From Closterium sp. NIES-65 (lineage: Eukaryota; Streptophyta; Zygnematophyceae; Desmidiales; Closteriaceae), in contig CANXME010002577.1 in assembly GCA_948144175.1 (NCBI GenBank), positions 119,955-183,954 on the forward strand: DNA of 64,000 bases, given 5' to 3'. The position numbers and the translations under genes were made by a program. The notes under the pieces were generated by a model. The model ran no database searches and was not told the origin of the DNA. It saw only the letters and a program-made list of their open reading frames with translations. This document shows positions 37,301 through 49,570 of the stretch, piece after piece (the first letter of the stretch is position 1; every line of letters starts with the position of its first letter).

Positions 37301-38000
37301 TTCGCGAACGCTAGGCCCTTGTTCTTGATTTTTCGCACACGCTAGGCCCTTGCTCTTGCAATTTTGCACTCGCTAAGCCCTTGTTCTTGCAATTCTGCAC
37401 ACGCAAGGCCCTTGTTCTTGCTATTTTGCACACGCTAGGCCCTTGTTCATTTTTTTTTGCACACGCTAGGCCCTTGTTCTTGCTATTTTGCACCCGCTCT
37501 CCCCTTGTTCTTGCAATTCTGCACACGGTAGGCCCTTGTTCTTTTTTTTTTTGCACACGCTAGGCCCTTGTTCATTTTAGTTTCCACACGCTAGGCCCTT
37601 GTTCTTGCTATTTTGCACACGCTATGCCCTTGTTCTTGTTTTTTTGCACACGCTAGGCCCTTGTTCTTGCCATTTTGCACATACTAGGCCCTTGTTCTTG
37701 CTAGTTCGCGAACGCTAGGCCTTTGTTCTTGATTTTTTGCACACGCTAGGCCCTTGCTCTTGCAATTTTTCACTCGCTAGGCCCTTGTTCTTGCAATTGT
37801 GCACACGCTAGGCCCTTGTTCTTGCTATTTTGCACACGCTAGGCCCTTGTTCTTGCTATTTTGCACACGTTAGGCCCCTGTTCTTTTTATTTTGCACACG
37901 TGAGGCCCTTGTTCTTGCTATTTTGCAGACGCTATGCCGTTGTTCTTTTTATTTTGCACACGTTAGGCCCTTAGTCTTGCATTTTTGCACTCGCTAGACC
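34313..38000 (+). repeat. Higher-order repeat marked by GCACCCGCTATCCCC
   Basis: The distinctive monomer GCACCCGCTATCCCC (CTCTCCCC in the third copy) lies at 34676, 36040 and 37497, giving periods of 1364 bp (44 monomers) and 1457 bp (47 monomers). Flanking variants (GCAATTCTGCACACGG, TTCATTTTAGTTTCCACACG, CCTAGTTCTTGCGATTTTG) move with it. A further copy of the marker is at 42612, which is 5115 bp (165 monomers) past the third. The outer limits are approximate. Confidence 0.75.
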
Positions 38001-38199
38001 CTTGTTCTTGCTATTTTGCACACGCTAGGCCCTTGTTCTTGCCATTTTGCACATACTAGGCCCTTGTTCTTGCAATTTTGCACACGCTACGCCCTTGTTC
38101 TTGCTATTTCGTGAACGCTAGGCCCTTGTTCTTTATTTTTTGCACACGCTAGGTCCTTGCTCTTGCAATTTGGCACACCCTAGGCCCTTGTTCATTTTA

Positions 38200-41100
38200 T
38201 TTTGCATATGCTAGGCCCTTGTTTTTGCTATTTTGCACACACTTTGCCCTTGTTCTTTTTATTTTGCACACGCTAGGCCCTTGTTCTTGCAATTTTGCAT
38301 ACGCTAGACCCTTGTCCTTGCTATTTTGCACACGCTAGGCCCTTGTTCTTTCCTTTTTGCACATACTAGGCCCTTTTTCTTGCTAGTTCGCGAACGCTAG
38401 GCCCTTGTTCTTGATTTTTTGCACACGCTAGGCCCTTGTTCTTGCAATTTTGCACACGCTAGGCCCTTGTTCTTGCAATTTTGCACTCGCTAGGCCCTTG
38501 TTCTTGCAATTCTGCACACGCTAGGCCCTTGTTCTTTTTATTTTGCACACGCTAGGACCTTGTTCTTTTTATTTTGCACACGCTAGGCCCTTGTTCTTGC
38601 TATTTTGCACACGCTATGCCCTTGTTCTTTTTATTTTGCACACGCTAGGCCCCTATTCTTGCAATTTTGCACTCGCTAGACCCTTGTTCTTGCTATCTTG
38701 CACACGCTAGGCTCTTGTTCTTGCCAATTTGCACATACTAGGCCCTTGTTCTTGCAATTTTGCATACGCTAGGCCCTTGTTCTTGATTTTTTGCACACGC
38801 TAGGCCCTTGCTCTTGCTATTTTGCACTCGCTAGGCCCTTGTTCTTGCAATTTTGCACACGCTAGGCCCTTGTTCTTGCAATTTTGCACACGCTAGGCCC
38901 TTGTTCTTGAAAGTTTGCATATGCTAGATCCTTGTTCTTGCAATTTTGTACACGCTAGGCCCTGTTCTTGCAATTTTGCATAAGCTAGGCTCTTGTTCTT
39001 GCTATTTTGCACACAATAGGCCCTTGTTCTTGCTATTTTCAACACGGTAGGCCCTTCTTCTTGCTATTTTGCACACACTAGGCCCTTGTTCTTGCTATTT
39101 TGCACACGCTAGGCCCTTGTTATTGCTATCTTGCACACGCTAGGCCCTTGTTCTTGCTATTTTGCATACGCTAGGCCTTTTTCTTGCTATTTTGTACACG
39201 CTAGGCCCTTGTTCTTTTTATTTTGCACCCGCTAGGCCCTTGTTCTTTTTGTTTTGCACACGCTAGGCCCTTGTTCTTGCAATTTTGCACACGCTAGGCC
39301 TTTGTTCTTGCTATTTCGCACATGCTATGCCCTTGTTCTTTATATTTTGCATACGCTAGGCCCTTGTTCTTGCAATTTTGCACTCGCAGGACCCTTGTTC
39401 TTGCTATTTTGAATATGCTAGGCCCTTATTCTTGCCATTTTGCACATACTAGGCCCTTGTTCTTGCAATTTTGCACGCGCTATGCCTTTGTTCTTGCTAT
39501 TTGGCATACGCTAGGCCCTTGTTCTTGATTTTTTGCACACGCTAGGCCCTTGCTCTTGCTATTTTGCACTCGATAGGCCCTTGTTCTTGCATTTTTGCAC
39601 ACGCTAGGCCCTTGTTTTTGCAATTTTGCACACGCTAGGCCCTTGTTATTTTTTTTTTTGCACATGCTAGGCCCTTGTTCATTTTTTTTTGCACACGCTA
39701 AGCCCTTGTTCTTGCTATTTCGCACACGCTTTGCTCTTGATTTTTTTATTTTGCAGATGTTTGTCCCTTGTTTTTGCAATTTTGCACACGCTAGACCCTT
39801 GTTCTTGCTATTTTGCACGCGCTAGGCCTTTGTTCTTGCCATTTTGCACATACTAGGCCCTCGTTCTTGCTAGTTCGCGAACGCTAGGCCCTTGTTCTTG
39901 ATTTTTTTGCACACGCTAGGCCCTTGTTCTTGCAATTTTGCACACGCTAGGCCCTTCTTCTTGCAATTTTGCACTCGCTAGGCCCTTGTTCTTGCAATTC
40001 TGCACACGCTAGGCCCTTGTTCTTTTTATTTTGCACACGCTAGGCCCTTGTTCTTTTTATTTTGCACACGCTAGGCCCTTGTTCTTGCTATTTTGCACAC
40101 GCTATGCCCTTGTTCTTTTTATTTTGCACACGCTAGGCCCCTGCTCTTGCAATTTTGCACTCGCTAGACCGTTGTTCTTGCTATCTTACACACGCTAGGC
40201 TCTTGTTCTTGCCAATTTGCACATACTAGGCCCTTGTTCTTGCAATTTTGCATACGCTAGTCCCTTGTTCTTGATTTTTTGCACACGCTAGGCCCTTGCT
40301 CTTGCTATTTTGCACTCGCTAGGCCCTTGTTCTTGCAATTTTGCACACGCTAGGCCCTTGTTCTTGCAATTTTGCACACGCTAGGCCCTTGTTCTTTTTT
40401 TATTGCACACGCTAGGCCCTTGTTCATTTTATTTTGCACATGCTAGGCCCTTGTTCTTGCTATTTTGCACACGCTATGCCCTTGTTCTTTTTATTTTGCA
40501 CATGTTTGTCCCTTGTTCTTGCATTTTTGCACACGCTAGACCCTTGTTCTTGCTATTTTGCACACGCTAGGCCCTTGTTCTTGCCAATTTGCACATACTA
40601 GGCCCTTGTTCTTGCTAGTTCGCGAACGCTAGGCCCTTGTTCTGGATTTTTTGCACACGCTAGGCCCTTGCTCTTGCAATTTTGCACTCGCTAGGCCCTT
40701 ACTCTTGCTATTTTGCATACGCTAGGCCCTTGTTCTTGCTATTTTGCACACGCTAGGCCCTTGTTCTTTTTATTTTGCACCCGCTAGGCCCTTGTTCTTT
40801 TTGTTTTGCACACGCTAGGCCCTTGTTCTTGCAATTTTGCACACGCTAGGCCTTTGTTCTTGCTATTTCGCACATGCTATGCCCTTGTTCTTTTTATTTT
40901 GCATACGCTAGGCCCTTGTTCTTGCAATTTTGCACTCGCAGGACCCTTGTTCTTGCTATTTTGCACATGCTAGGCCCTTGTTCTTGCCATTTTGCACATA
41001 CTAGGCCCTTGTTCTTGCAATTTTGTACGCGCTTGGCCTTTGTTCTTGCTATTTGGCATACGCTAAGCCCTTGTTCTTGATTTTTTGCACACGCTAGGCC

Positions 41101-41800
41101 CTTGCTCTTGCTATTTTGCACTCGATAGGCCCTTAATCTTGCATTTTTGCACACGCTAGGCCCTTGTTTTAGCAATTTTGCACACGCTAGGCCCTTGTTC
41201 TTTTTATTTTGCACACGCTAGGCCCTTGTTCTTTTTATTTTGCACACGCTAGGCCCCTGTTCTTGCAATTTTGCACTCGCTAGACCCTTGTTCTTGCTAT
41301 CTTGCACACGCTAGGCTCTTGTTCTTGCCAATTTGCACATACTAGGCCCTTGTTCTTGCAATTTTGCATATGCTAGGCCCTTGTTCTTGATTTTTTGCAC
41401 ACGCTAGGCCCTTGCTCTTGCTATTTTGCACTCGCTAGGCCCTTGTTCTTGCAATTTTGCACACGCTAGGCCCTTGTTCTTGCAATTTTGCACACGCTAG
41501 GCCCTTGTTCTTTTTTTATTGCACATGCTAGGCCCTTGTTCATTTTATTTTGCACATGCTAGGCCCTTGTTCTTGCTATTTTGCACACGCTATGCCCTTG
41601 TTCTTTTTATTTTGCACATGTTTATCCCTTGTTCTTGCATTTTTGCACACGCTAGACCCTTGTTCTTGCTATTTTGCACACGCTAGGCCCTTGTTCTTGC
41701 CAATTTGCACAAAATAGGCCCTTGTTCTTGCTAGTTCGCGAACGCTAGGCCCTTGTTCTGGATTTTTTGCACACGTTAGCCCCTTGCTCTTGCAATTTTG
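38200..41800 (+). repeat. Overlapping higher-order repeats near the right end of satellite A
   Basis: Runs at 39322 and 40874 match at an offset of 1552 bp (50 monomers plus 2). A marker monomer with GATGTTTGTCCC or CATGTTTGTCCC occurs near 39752 and 40498, and as CATGTTTATCCC near 41614. The variant CTATCTTGCACACG followed by GCCAATTTGCACATAC recurs near 38692, 40182 and 41297. The differing offsets show several overlapping exchanges rather than one clean duplication. Confidence 0.65.
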
Positions 41801-43260
41801 CACTCGCTAGGCCCTTGTTCTAGGAATTCTGCACACGCTAGGCCCTTGTTCTTGCAACTTTGCACACGGTAGGCCCTTGTTCATTTTATTTTGCACACGC
41901 TTGGCCCTTGTTCTTTTTATTTCGCACACGCTAGGCCCTTGTTCTTGTTATTTCGCACACGCTAGGCCCTTGTTCTTGCCGTTTACACTTGCTAGACCCT
42001 TGTTCTTGCTCTTCTGCACACGCTAGGCCCTTGTTCTTGCCATTTTGCACATACTATGCCCTTGTTCTTGCAATTTTGCAAACGCTAGGCCCTTGTTCTT
42101 GCAATTTCGTGAACGCTAGGCCCTTGTTCTTGTTTTTTTGCACACGCTAGGCCCTTGTTCTTGCTATTTTGCACACGCTAGGCCCCTGTTCTTTTTATTT
42201 TGCACACGCTAGGCCCTTGTTCTTTTTATTTTGCACACGCTAGGCCCTTGTTCTTGCTATTTTGCACACGCTATGCCCCTGTTCTTTTTATTTTGCACAC
42301 GCTAGGCCCTTGTTCTTGCAATTTTGCACTCGCTAGACCCTTGTTGTTGCTATTTTGCACACGCTAGGCCCTTGTTCTTGCCATTTTGCACATACTAGGC
42401 CCTTACTCTTGCTATTTTGCACTCGCTAGGCCTTTGTTCTTGCAATTTTGCACACGCTAGGCCCTTGTTCATGCAATTTTGCACACGCTAGGCCCTTGTT
42501 CTTGCAATTCTGCACACGCAAGGCCCTTGTTCTTGCTATTTTGCACACGCTAGGCCCTTGTTCATTTTTTTTTGCACACGCTAGGCCCTTGTTCTTGCTA
42601 TTTTGCACCCGCTATCCCCTTGTTCTTGCAATTCTGCACACGGTAGGCCCTTGTTCGTTTTTTTTTGCACACGCTAGGCCCTTGTTCATTATATTTTGCA
42701 CATGCTAGGCCTTTGTTCTTGCGATTTTGCACACGCTAGACCCTTGTTCTTGCTATTTTGCACACGCTAGGCCCTTGTTCTTGCCATTTTGCACATACTA
42801 GGCCCTTGTTCTTGCTAGTTCGCGAACGCTAGGCCCTTGTTTTGATTTTTTGCACACACTAGGCCCTTGCTCTTGCAATTTTGCACTTGCTAGGCCCTTG
42901 TTCTTGCAATTCTGCACACGCAAGGCCCTTGTTCTTGCTATTTTGCACACGCTAGGCCCTTCTTCATTTTATTTTGCACACGCTAGGCCCTTTTTCTTGC
43001 TATTTTGCACCCGCTATGCCCTTGTTTTTGCTATTTCGTGAACGCCAGGCCCTTGTTCTTGATTTTTTGCACACGCTAGGCCCTTGCTTTTGCAATTTTG
43101 CACATGCTAGGCCCTTGTTCATTTTATTTTGCACATGCTAGGCCTTTGTTCTTGCTATTTTGGAAACGCTATGCCCTTGTTCTTTTTATTTTGCACACGC
43201 TAGGCCCTTGTTCTTGCAATTTTGCATACGCTAGACCCTTGTTCTTGCTATTTTGCACAC

Positions 43261-43326
43261 GCTAGGCGCCATTTTGCACATACTAGGCCCCTTGTTCTTG
43301 CTAGTTTGCGAACGCTAGGCCCTTGT
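43261..43326 (+). repeat. Degenerate last monomers of satellite A
   Basis: Just before the switch to satellite B the array loses regularity. One monomer lacks the 10 bases CCTTGTTCTT (GCTAGGCGCCATTTTG), the next has an extra C (TAGGCCCCTTG), and the last TTCGCGAA-type unit has decayed to GTTTGCGAACGC. Confidence 0.8.
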
Positions 43327-43328
43327 GT
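43324..43328. other. Junction between satellite A and satellite B
   Basis: The sequence GCTAGGCCCTTGTGTTCAAC passes directly from a satellite A core (CCCTTGT) to a canonical satellite B unit (GTGTTCAACCC). No spacer lies between them. TGT belongs to both families, so the breakpoint is ambiguous by a few bases, which is typical of a short-homology joint. Confidence 0.9.
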
Positions 43329-44531
43329 TCAACCCACCGTATGTTCAACCCACCGTGTGTTCAACCCACCGTGTGTTCAACCCACCGTGTGTTCAACCCA
43401 CCCTGTGTTAAACCCACCGTGTATTAAACCTACTGTGTGTTCCGTGTGTTCAACCCACCGTATGTTCAACCCACCGTGTGTTCAGCCCACCGTGTGTTCA
43501 AGCCACCGTGTGTTCAACCCACCGTGTCTTCAACCCACCGTGTGTCAAACCTACCGTGTGTTCAACCTACCGTGTGTTCAACCCACCGTGTGTTCAACCC
43601 ACCGTGTGTTCAACCCACCGTGTGTTCAATCCACCGTGTGTTCAACCCACCGTGTGTTCAGCCCACCGTGTGTTCAAGCCACCGTGTGTTGAACCCACCG
43701 TGTGTTCAACCCACCGTGTGTCAAACCTACCGTGTGTTCAACCTACCGTGTGTTCAACCCACCGTGTGTTCAACCATCCGTGTGTTCAACCCACCGTGTG
43801 TTCAATCCACCGTGTGTTCAACCCACCGTGTGTTCAATCTACCGTGTGTTCCACCCACCGTGTGTTCAACCTACGGTGTGTTCAATCGACCGTGTGTTCA
43901 GCCCACCGTGTGTTTAATCTACCGTGTGTTCAACCCACCGTGTGTTAAACCTACCCTGTGTTTAACCCACCGTGTGTTCAACCCACCGTGTGTTCAACCC
44001 ACCGTGTGTTCAACCCACCGTGTGTTCAACCCACCGTGTGTTCAGTCTACCGTGTGTTCAACCCACCGTGTGTTCAACCCACCGTGTGTTCAACCTACCG
44101 TGTGTTCAACCCACCGTGTGTTCAACCCACCGTGTGTTCAATCCACCGTGTGTTCAACCCACCGTGTGTTCAACCCACCGTGTGTTCAACCTATCGTGTG
44201 TTCAACCCACCATGTGTTAAACCCACCGTGTGTTCAACCCACCGTGTGTTCAACCCACCGTGTGTTCAACCTACCGTGTGTTCAACCTACCGTGTGTTCA
44301 ACCCACCGTGTGTTCAACCTACCGTGTGTTCAACCCACCATGTGTTCAACCCACTGTGTGTTCATCCTACCGTGTGCTCAACCTATCGTGCGTTCAACCC
44401 ACCGTGTGTTAAACCCACCATGTGTTCAACCCACCGTGTTCCACCCACTGTGTGTTCAACGCACCGTGTGTTCAACGCACCGTGTGTTCAACGCACCGTG
44501 TGTTCCACCCACTGTGTGATCAACCCACCGT

Positions 44532-47100
44532 GTGTTCAAACCACCGTGTGTTCAACCCACCGTCTGTTCAACCCACCGTTTGTTCAACCCACCGTGTGTT
44601 CAACCCACCGTGTGTTCAAACTACCGTGTGTTCATCCCACCGTGTGTTCAACCCACCGTTTGTTCAACCCACTGCGTGTTCCACGCACCGTGTGTTCAAC
44701 CCACCGTGTGTTCAACCCACCGTGTGATCAGCCCACCTTATGTTCAACCCACCGTGTGTTCAACCCACCGTGTGTTCCACCCACCGTGTGTTCAACGCAC
44801 CATGTGTTGAACCCACCATGTTTTGAACCCACCGTGTATTCAACCCACCGTGTGTTCAACCCACCGTGTGTTCAACCCACCGTGTGTTCAACCCACCGTG
44901 TGTTCAACCCACTGTGTGTTAAACCCACCGTGTGTTCAACCCACCGTGTGATAAACCCACCGTGTGTTCAACCGACCGTATGTTCAACCCACCGTGTGTT
45001 CAACCCACCGTGTGTTTAAACCACCGTGTGTTAAACCCACCGTGTTTTAAACCCACCGTGTGTTCAACCCACCGTGTGTTAAACCCACCGTGTGTTCAAC
45101 CCACCGTGTGATAAACCCACCGTTTGTTCAACCGACCGTATGTTCAACCCACCGTGTGTTCAACCCACCGTGTGTTTAAACCACCGTGTGTTCAACCCAC
45201 CGTGTTTTAAACCCACCGTGTGTTCAACCCACCGTGTGTTCAACCCACCGTGTGTTCAACCCACCGTGGGTTCAACCCACCGTATGTTCAACCCACCGTG
45301 TGTTCAACCCACTGTGTGTTCAACCCACCGTGTGTTCAACCCTTCGTGTGTTCGACCCACCGTGTGTTCAACCCACCGTGTGATAAACCCACCGTGTGTT
45401 CAACCCACCGTGTGTTAAACCCACCGTGTGTTCATCCCAGCGTGTGTTCAACCCACCGTGTCTTCAACCCACCGTGTGTTCAACCCAGCGTGTGTTCAAC
45501 CCACCGTTTGTTCAACCCACCATGTGTTCAACCCACCATGTGTTCAACCCACCGTGTGTTCAACCCACCGTGTGTTCAACCCACCGTGTGTTCAACCCAC
45601 CGTGTGTTCAACCCACCGTGTGTTCAACCCACCGTGTGTTCAACACACCGTGTGTTCAACCAACCGTGTGTTCAACCCACTGTGTGTTCAACCCACCGTG
45701 TGTTCAACCCACCGTGTGTTCAACCCAGCGTGTGTTCAATCTACCGTGTGTTCAACCCACCGTGTGTTCAACCCACCGTGTGTTCAACCTACCGTGTGTT
45801 CAACCCACCGTGTGTTCAACCCACCGTGTGTTCAATCCACCGTGTGTTCAACCCACCGTGTGTTCAACCCACCGTGTGTTCAACCTATCGTGTGTTCAAC
45901 CCACCGTGTGTTCAACCCACCGTGTGTTCAACCCACCGTGTGTTCAACCCACCGTGTGTTCAACCTACCGTGTGTTCAACCTACCGTGTGTTCAACCCAC
46001 CGTGTGTTCAACCTACCGTGTGTTCAACCCACCATGTGTTCAACCCAACGTGTGTTCAACCTACCGTGTGCTCAACCTATCGTGCGTTCAACGCACCGTG
46101 TGTTCAACCCACCGTGTGTTCAACCCACCGTGTGTTCCACCCACCGTGTGTTCAACGCACCGTGTGTTCAACGCACCGTGTGTTCAACGCACCGTGTGTT
46201 CCACCCACCGTGTGATCAACCCACCGTGTGTTCAAACCACCGTGTGTTCAACCCACCGTCTGTTCAACCCACCGTTTGTTCAACCCACCGTGTGTTCAAC
46301 CCACCGTGTGTTCAAACTACCGTGTGTTCATCCCACCGTGTGTTCAACCCACCGTTTGTTCAACCCACTGCGTGTTCCACGCACCGTGTGTTCAACCCAC
46401 CGTGTGTTCAACCCACCGTGTGTTCCACCCACCGTGTGTTCAACGCACCATGTGTTGAACCCACCATGTTTTGAACCCACCGTGTATTCAACCCACCGTG
46501 TGTTCAACCCACCGTGTGTTCAACCCACCGTGTGTTCAACCCACCGTGTGTTCAACCCACCGTGTGTTAAACCCATCGTGTGTTCAACCCATCGTGTGAT
46601 AAACCCACCGTGTGTTCAACCGACCGTATGTTCAACCCACCGTGTGTTCAACCCACCGTGTGTTTAAACCACCGTGTGTTAAACCCACCGTGTTTTAAAC
46701 CCACTGTGTGTTCAACCCACCGTGTGTAAAACCCACCGTGTGTTCAACCCACCGTGTGATAAACCCATCGTTTGTTCAACCGACCGTATGTTCAACCCAC
46801 CGTGTGTTCAACCCACCGTGTGTTTAAACCACCGTGTGTTCAACCCACCGTGTTTTAAACCCACCGTGTGTTCAACCCACCGTGTGTTCAACCCACCGTG
46901 TGTTCAACCCACCGTGGGTTCAACCCACCGTATGTTCAACCCACCGTGTGTTCAACCCACTGTGTGTTCAACCCACCGTGTGTTCAACCCTTCGTGTGTT
47001 CGACCCACCGTGTGTTCCACCCACCGTGTGATAAACCCACCGTGTGTTCAACCCACCGTGTGTTAAACCCACCGTGTGTTCATCCCAGCGTGTGTTCAAC
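44532..47100 (+). repeat. Duplications of about 1.65-1.70 kb in satellite B
   Basis: The run at 44532 is repeated at 46228 (offset 1696 bp, 106 monomers). The run at 45220, including the CCGTGGGTTCAACCC variant, is repeated at 46868 (offset 1648 bp, 103 monomers). Clusters of the CAACGCACC variant mark both ends (about 44454-44500 and 46088-46200). The two different offsets mean that the copies have since gained or lost a few monomers. Confidence 0.75.
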
Positions 47101-47665
47101 CCACCGTGTCTTCAACCCACCGTGTGTTCAACCCACCGTGTGTTCAACCCACCGTTTGTTCAACCCACCATGTGTTCAACCCACCATGTGTTCAACCCAC
47201 CGTGTGTTCTACCCACCGTGTGTTCAACCCACCGTGTGTTCAACCCACCGTGTGTTCAACCCACCGTGTGTTCAACCCACCGTGTGTTCAACACACCGTG
47301 TGTTCAACCAACCGTGTGTTCAACCCACCGTGTGTTCAACCCACCGTGTGTTCAACCCACCGTGTGTTCAACCCACCGTGTGTTCAACCCACCGTGTGTT
47401 CAACCCACCGTGTGTTCAACCCACCGTGTGTTCAACCCACCGTATGTTCAACCCACCGTGTGCTCAACCCACCGTGTGTTCAACCCACCGTGCGTTCAAC
47501 CCACCGTGTGTACAACCCACCGTGTGTTCAACCCACCGTGTGTTCAACCCACCGTGTGTTCAACCCACCGTGTGTTAAACCCTTCGTGTGTTCAACCCTT
47601 CGTGTGTTCAACCGACCGTGTGTTCAACCCACCGTGTGTTCAACCCACGGTGTGTTTAACCAACC

Positions 47666-49570
47666 GTGTGTTCAACCCACCTTGTGTTAAACCTACCGTG
47701 TGTTAAACCCACCGTGTATTCAACCCACCGTGTGTTAAACCCACCGTGTGTTCAACCCACCGTGTGTTCAACCCACCGTGTATTCAACCCACCGTGTGTT
47801 AAACCCACCGTGTTTTCAACCCACCGTGTGTTAAACCTACTGTGTGTTCAACCCACCGTGTGTTCAACCCACCGTGTGTTCAACACACCGTGTGTTCAAC
47901 CAACCGTGTGTTCAACCCACCGTGTGTTCAACCCACCGTGTGTTCAACCCACCGTGTGTTCAACCCACCGTGTGTTCAACCCACCGTGTATTCAACCCAC
48001 CGTGTGTTCAACCCACCGTGTGTTCAACCCACCGTATGTTCAACCCACCGTGTGTTCAACCCACCGTGTGTTCAACCCACCGTGCCTTCAACCCACCGTG
48101 TGTACAACCCACCGTGTGTTCAACCCACCGTGTGTTCAACCCACCGTGTGTTCAACCCACTGTGTGTTAAACCCTTCGTGTGTTCAACCCTTCGTGTGTT
48201 CAACCGACCGTGTGTTCAACCCACCGTGTGTTCAACCCACGGTGTGTTTAACCAACCGTGTGTTCAACCCACCTTGTGTTAAACCTACCGTGTGTTAAAC
48301 CCACCGTGTGTTCAACCCACCGTGTGTTAAACCCACCGTGTGTTCAACCCACCGTGTGTTCAACCCACCGTGTATTCAACCCACCGTGTGTTAAACCCAC
48401 CGTGTTTTCAACCCACCGTGTGTTAAACCTACTGTGTGTTCAACCCACCGTGTGTTCAACCCACCGTGTGTTCAACCCACCGTGTGTTAAACCCACCGTG
48501 TGTTCAACCCACTGTGTGTTCAACCCACCGTGTGTTCAACCCATCGTGCGTTCAACCCACTATGCGTTCAACCCACTGTGTGTTTAACCGACAATGTGTT
48601 AAACCCACCGTGTGTTCAACCCACCGTGTGTTCAACCCACGGTATGTTGAACCCACCGTGTGTTCAACCCACCGTGTGTTCAACCCACCGTGTGTTCAAC
48701 CCACCGTGTGTTCAACCCACGGTGTGTTTAACCAACCGTGTGTTCAACCCACCTTGTGTTAAACCTACCGTGTGTTAAACCCACCGTGTGTTCAACCCAC
48801 CGTGTGTTAAACCCACCATGTGTTCAACCCACCGTGTGTTCAACCCACCGTGTATTCAACCCACCGTGTGTTAAACCCACCGTGTTTTCAACCCACCGTG
48901 TGTTAAACCTACTGTGTGTTCAACCCACCGTGTGTTCAACCCACCGTGTGTTCAACACACCGTGTGTTCAACCAACCGTGTGTTCAACCCACCGTGTGTT
49001 CAACCCACCGTGTGTTCAACCCACCGTGTGTTCAACCCACCGTGTGTTCAACCCACCGTGTGTTCAACCCACCGTGTGTTCAACCCACCGTATGTTCAAC
49101 CCACCGTGTGTTCAACCCACCGTGTGTTCAACCCACCGTGCCTTCAACCCACCGTGTGTACAACCCACCGTGTGTTCAACCCACCGTGTGTTCAACCCAC
49201 CGTGTGTTCAACCCACCGTGTGTTTAACCAACCGTGTGTTCAACCCACCTTGTGTTAAACCTACCGTGTGTTTAACCCACCGTGTGTTCAACCCACCGTG
49301 TGTTAAACCCACCGTGTGTTCAACCCACCGTGTGTTCAACCCACCGTGTATTCAACCCACCGTGTGTTAAACCCACCGTGTTTTCAACCCACCGTATGTT
49401 AAACCTACTGTGTGTTCAACCCACCGTGTGTTCAACCCACCGTGTGTTCAACCCACCGTGTGTTAAACCCACCGTGTGTTCAACCCACCGTGTGTTCAAC
49501 CCACCGTGTGTTCAACCCATCGTGCGTTCAACCTACTATGCGTTCAACCCACTGTGTGTTTAACCGACAA
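47666..49570 (+). repeat. Higher-order repeats of 592 and 480 bp in satellite B
   Basis: The variant string CACCTTGTGTTAAACC starting a block near 47666 recurs near 48258 (offset 592 bp, 37 monomers) and 48738 (480 bp, 30 monomers). The blocks share GTATTCAACCC, CCGTGTTTTCAACCC, CCAACCGTGTG and ACACACCG variants in the same order. The marker ACCGACAATGTG appears near 48590 and 49566. Confidence 0.75.

Larger units (their letters stand above)
1758..43326 (+). repeat. Satellite A, main block (31-bp monomers)
   Basis: About 41.6 kb, roughly 1,340 monomers of 31 bp, all in the same orientation. Recurrent monomer types can be told apart: tails GCAATTTT, GCTATTTT, GCCATTTT, GATTTTTT, TTTTTATTTT or a pure T run; cores GCACACGCTAGGCCC, GCACACGCTATGCCC, GCACTCGCTAGACCC, GCACATACTAGGCCC, GCACATGCTAGGCCC. 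These follow each other in a preferred order, so higher-order units exist. The GCCATTTTGCACATAC type and close relatives recur at 36211, 36583, 37017, 37265, 37669 and 38041, spaced 372, 434, 248, 404 and 372 bp, that is 12, 14, 8, 13 and 12 monomers (404 is one base over). Open frames in the block start at TTG or similar codons, end at the TAG of GCTAGG, and are not genes. Confidence 0.97.

Noticed and set aside
29551..42826. CENP-B box in the TTCGCGAA monomer
   Set aside because: The known box needs TTCG, four bases, A, two bases, then CGGG. The monomer has TTCG but C where the A should be, and no CGGG at the right distance.
45396..46667. 423-codon open frame in satellite B, and many similar frames from 43222 to 63837
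   Set aside because: They read the 16-bp repeat, which has no forward stop codons. Equivalent frames exist in all three phases over the same DNA, and they begin at GTG rather than ATG. A cyclic 16-residue translation is expected without any coding function.
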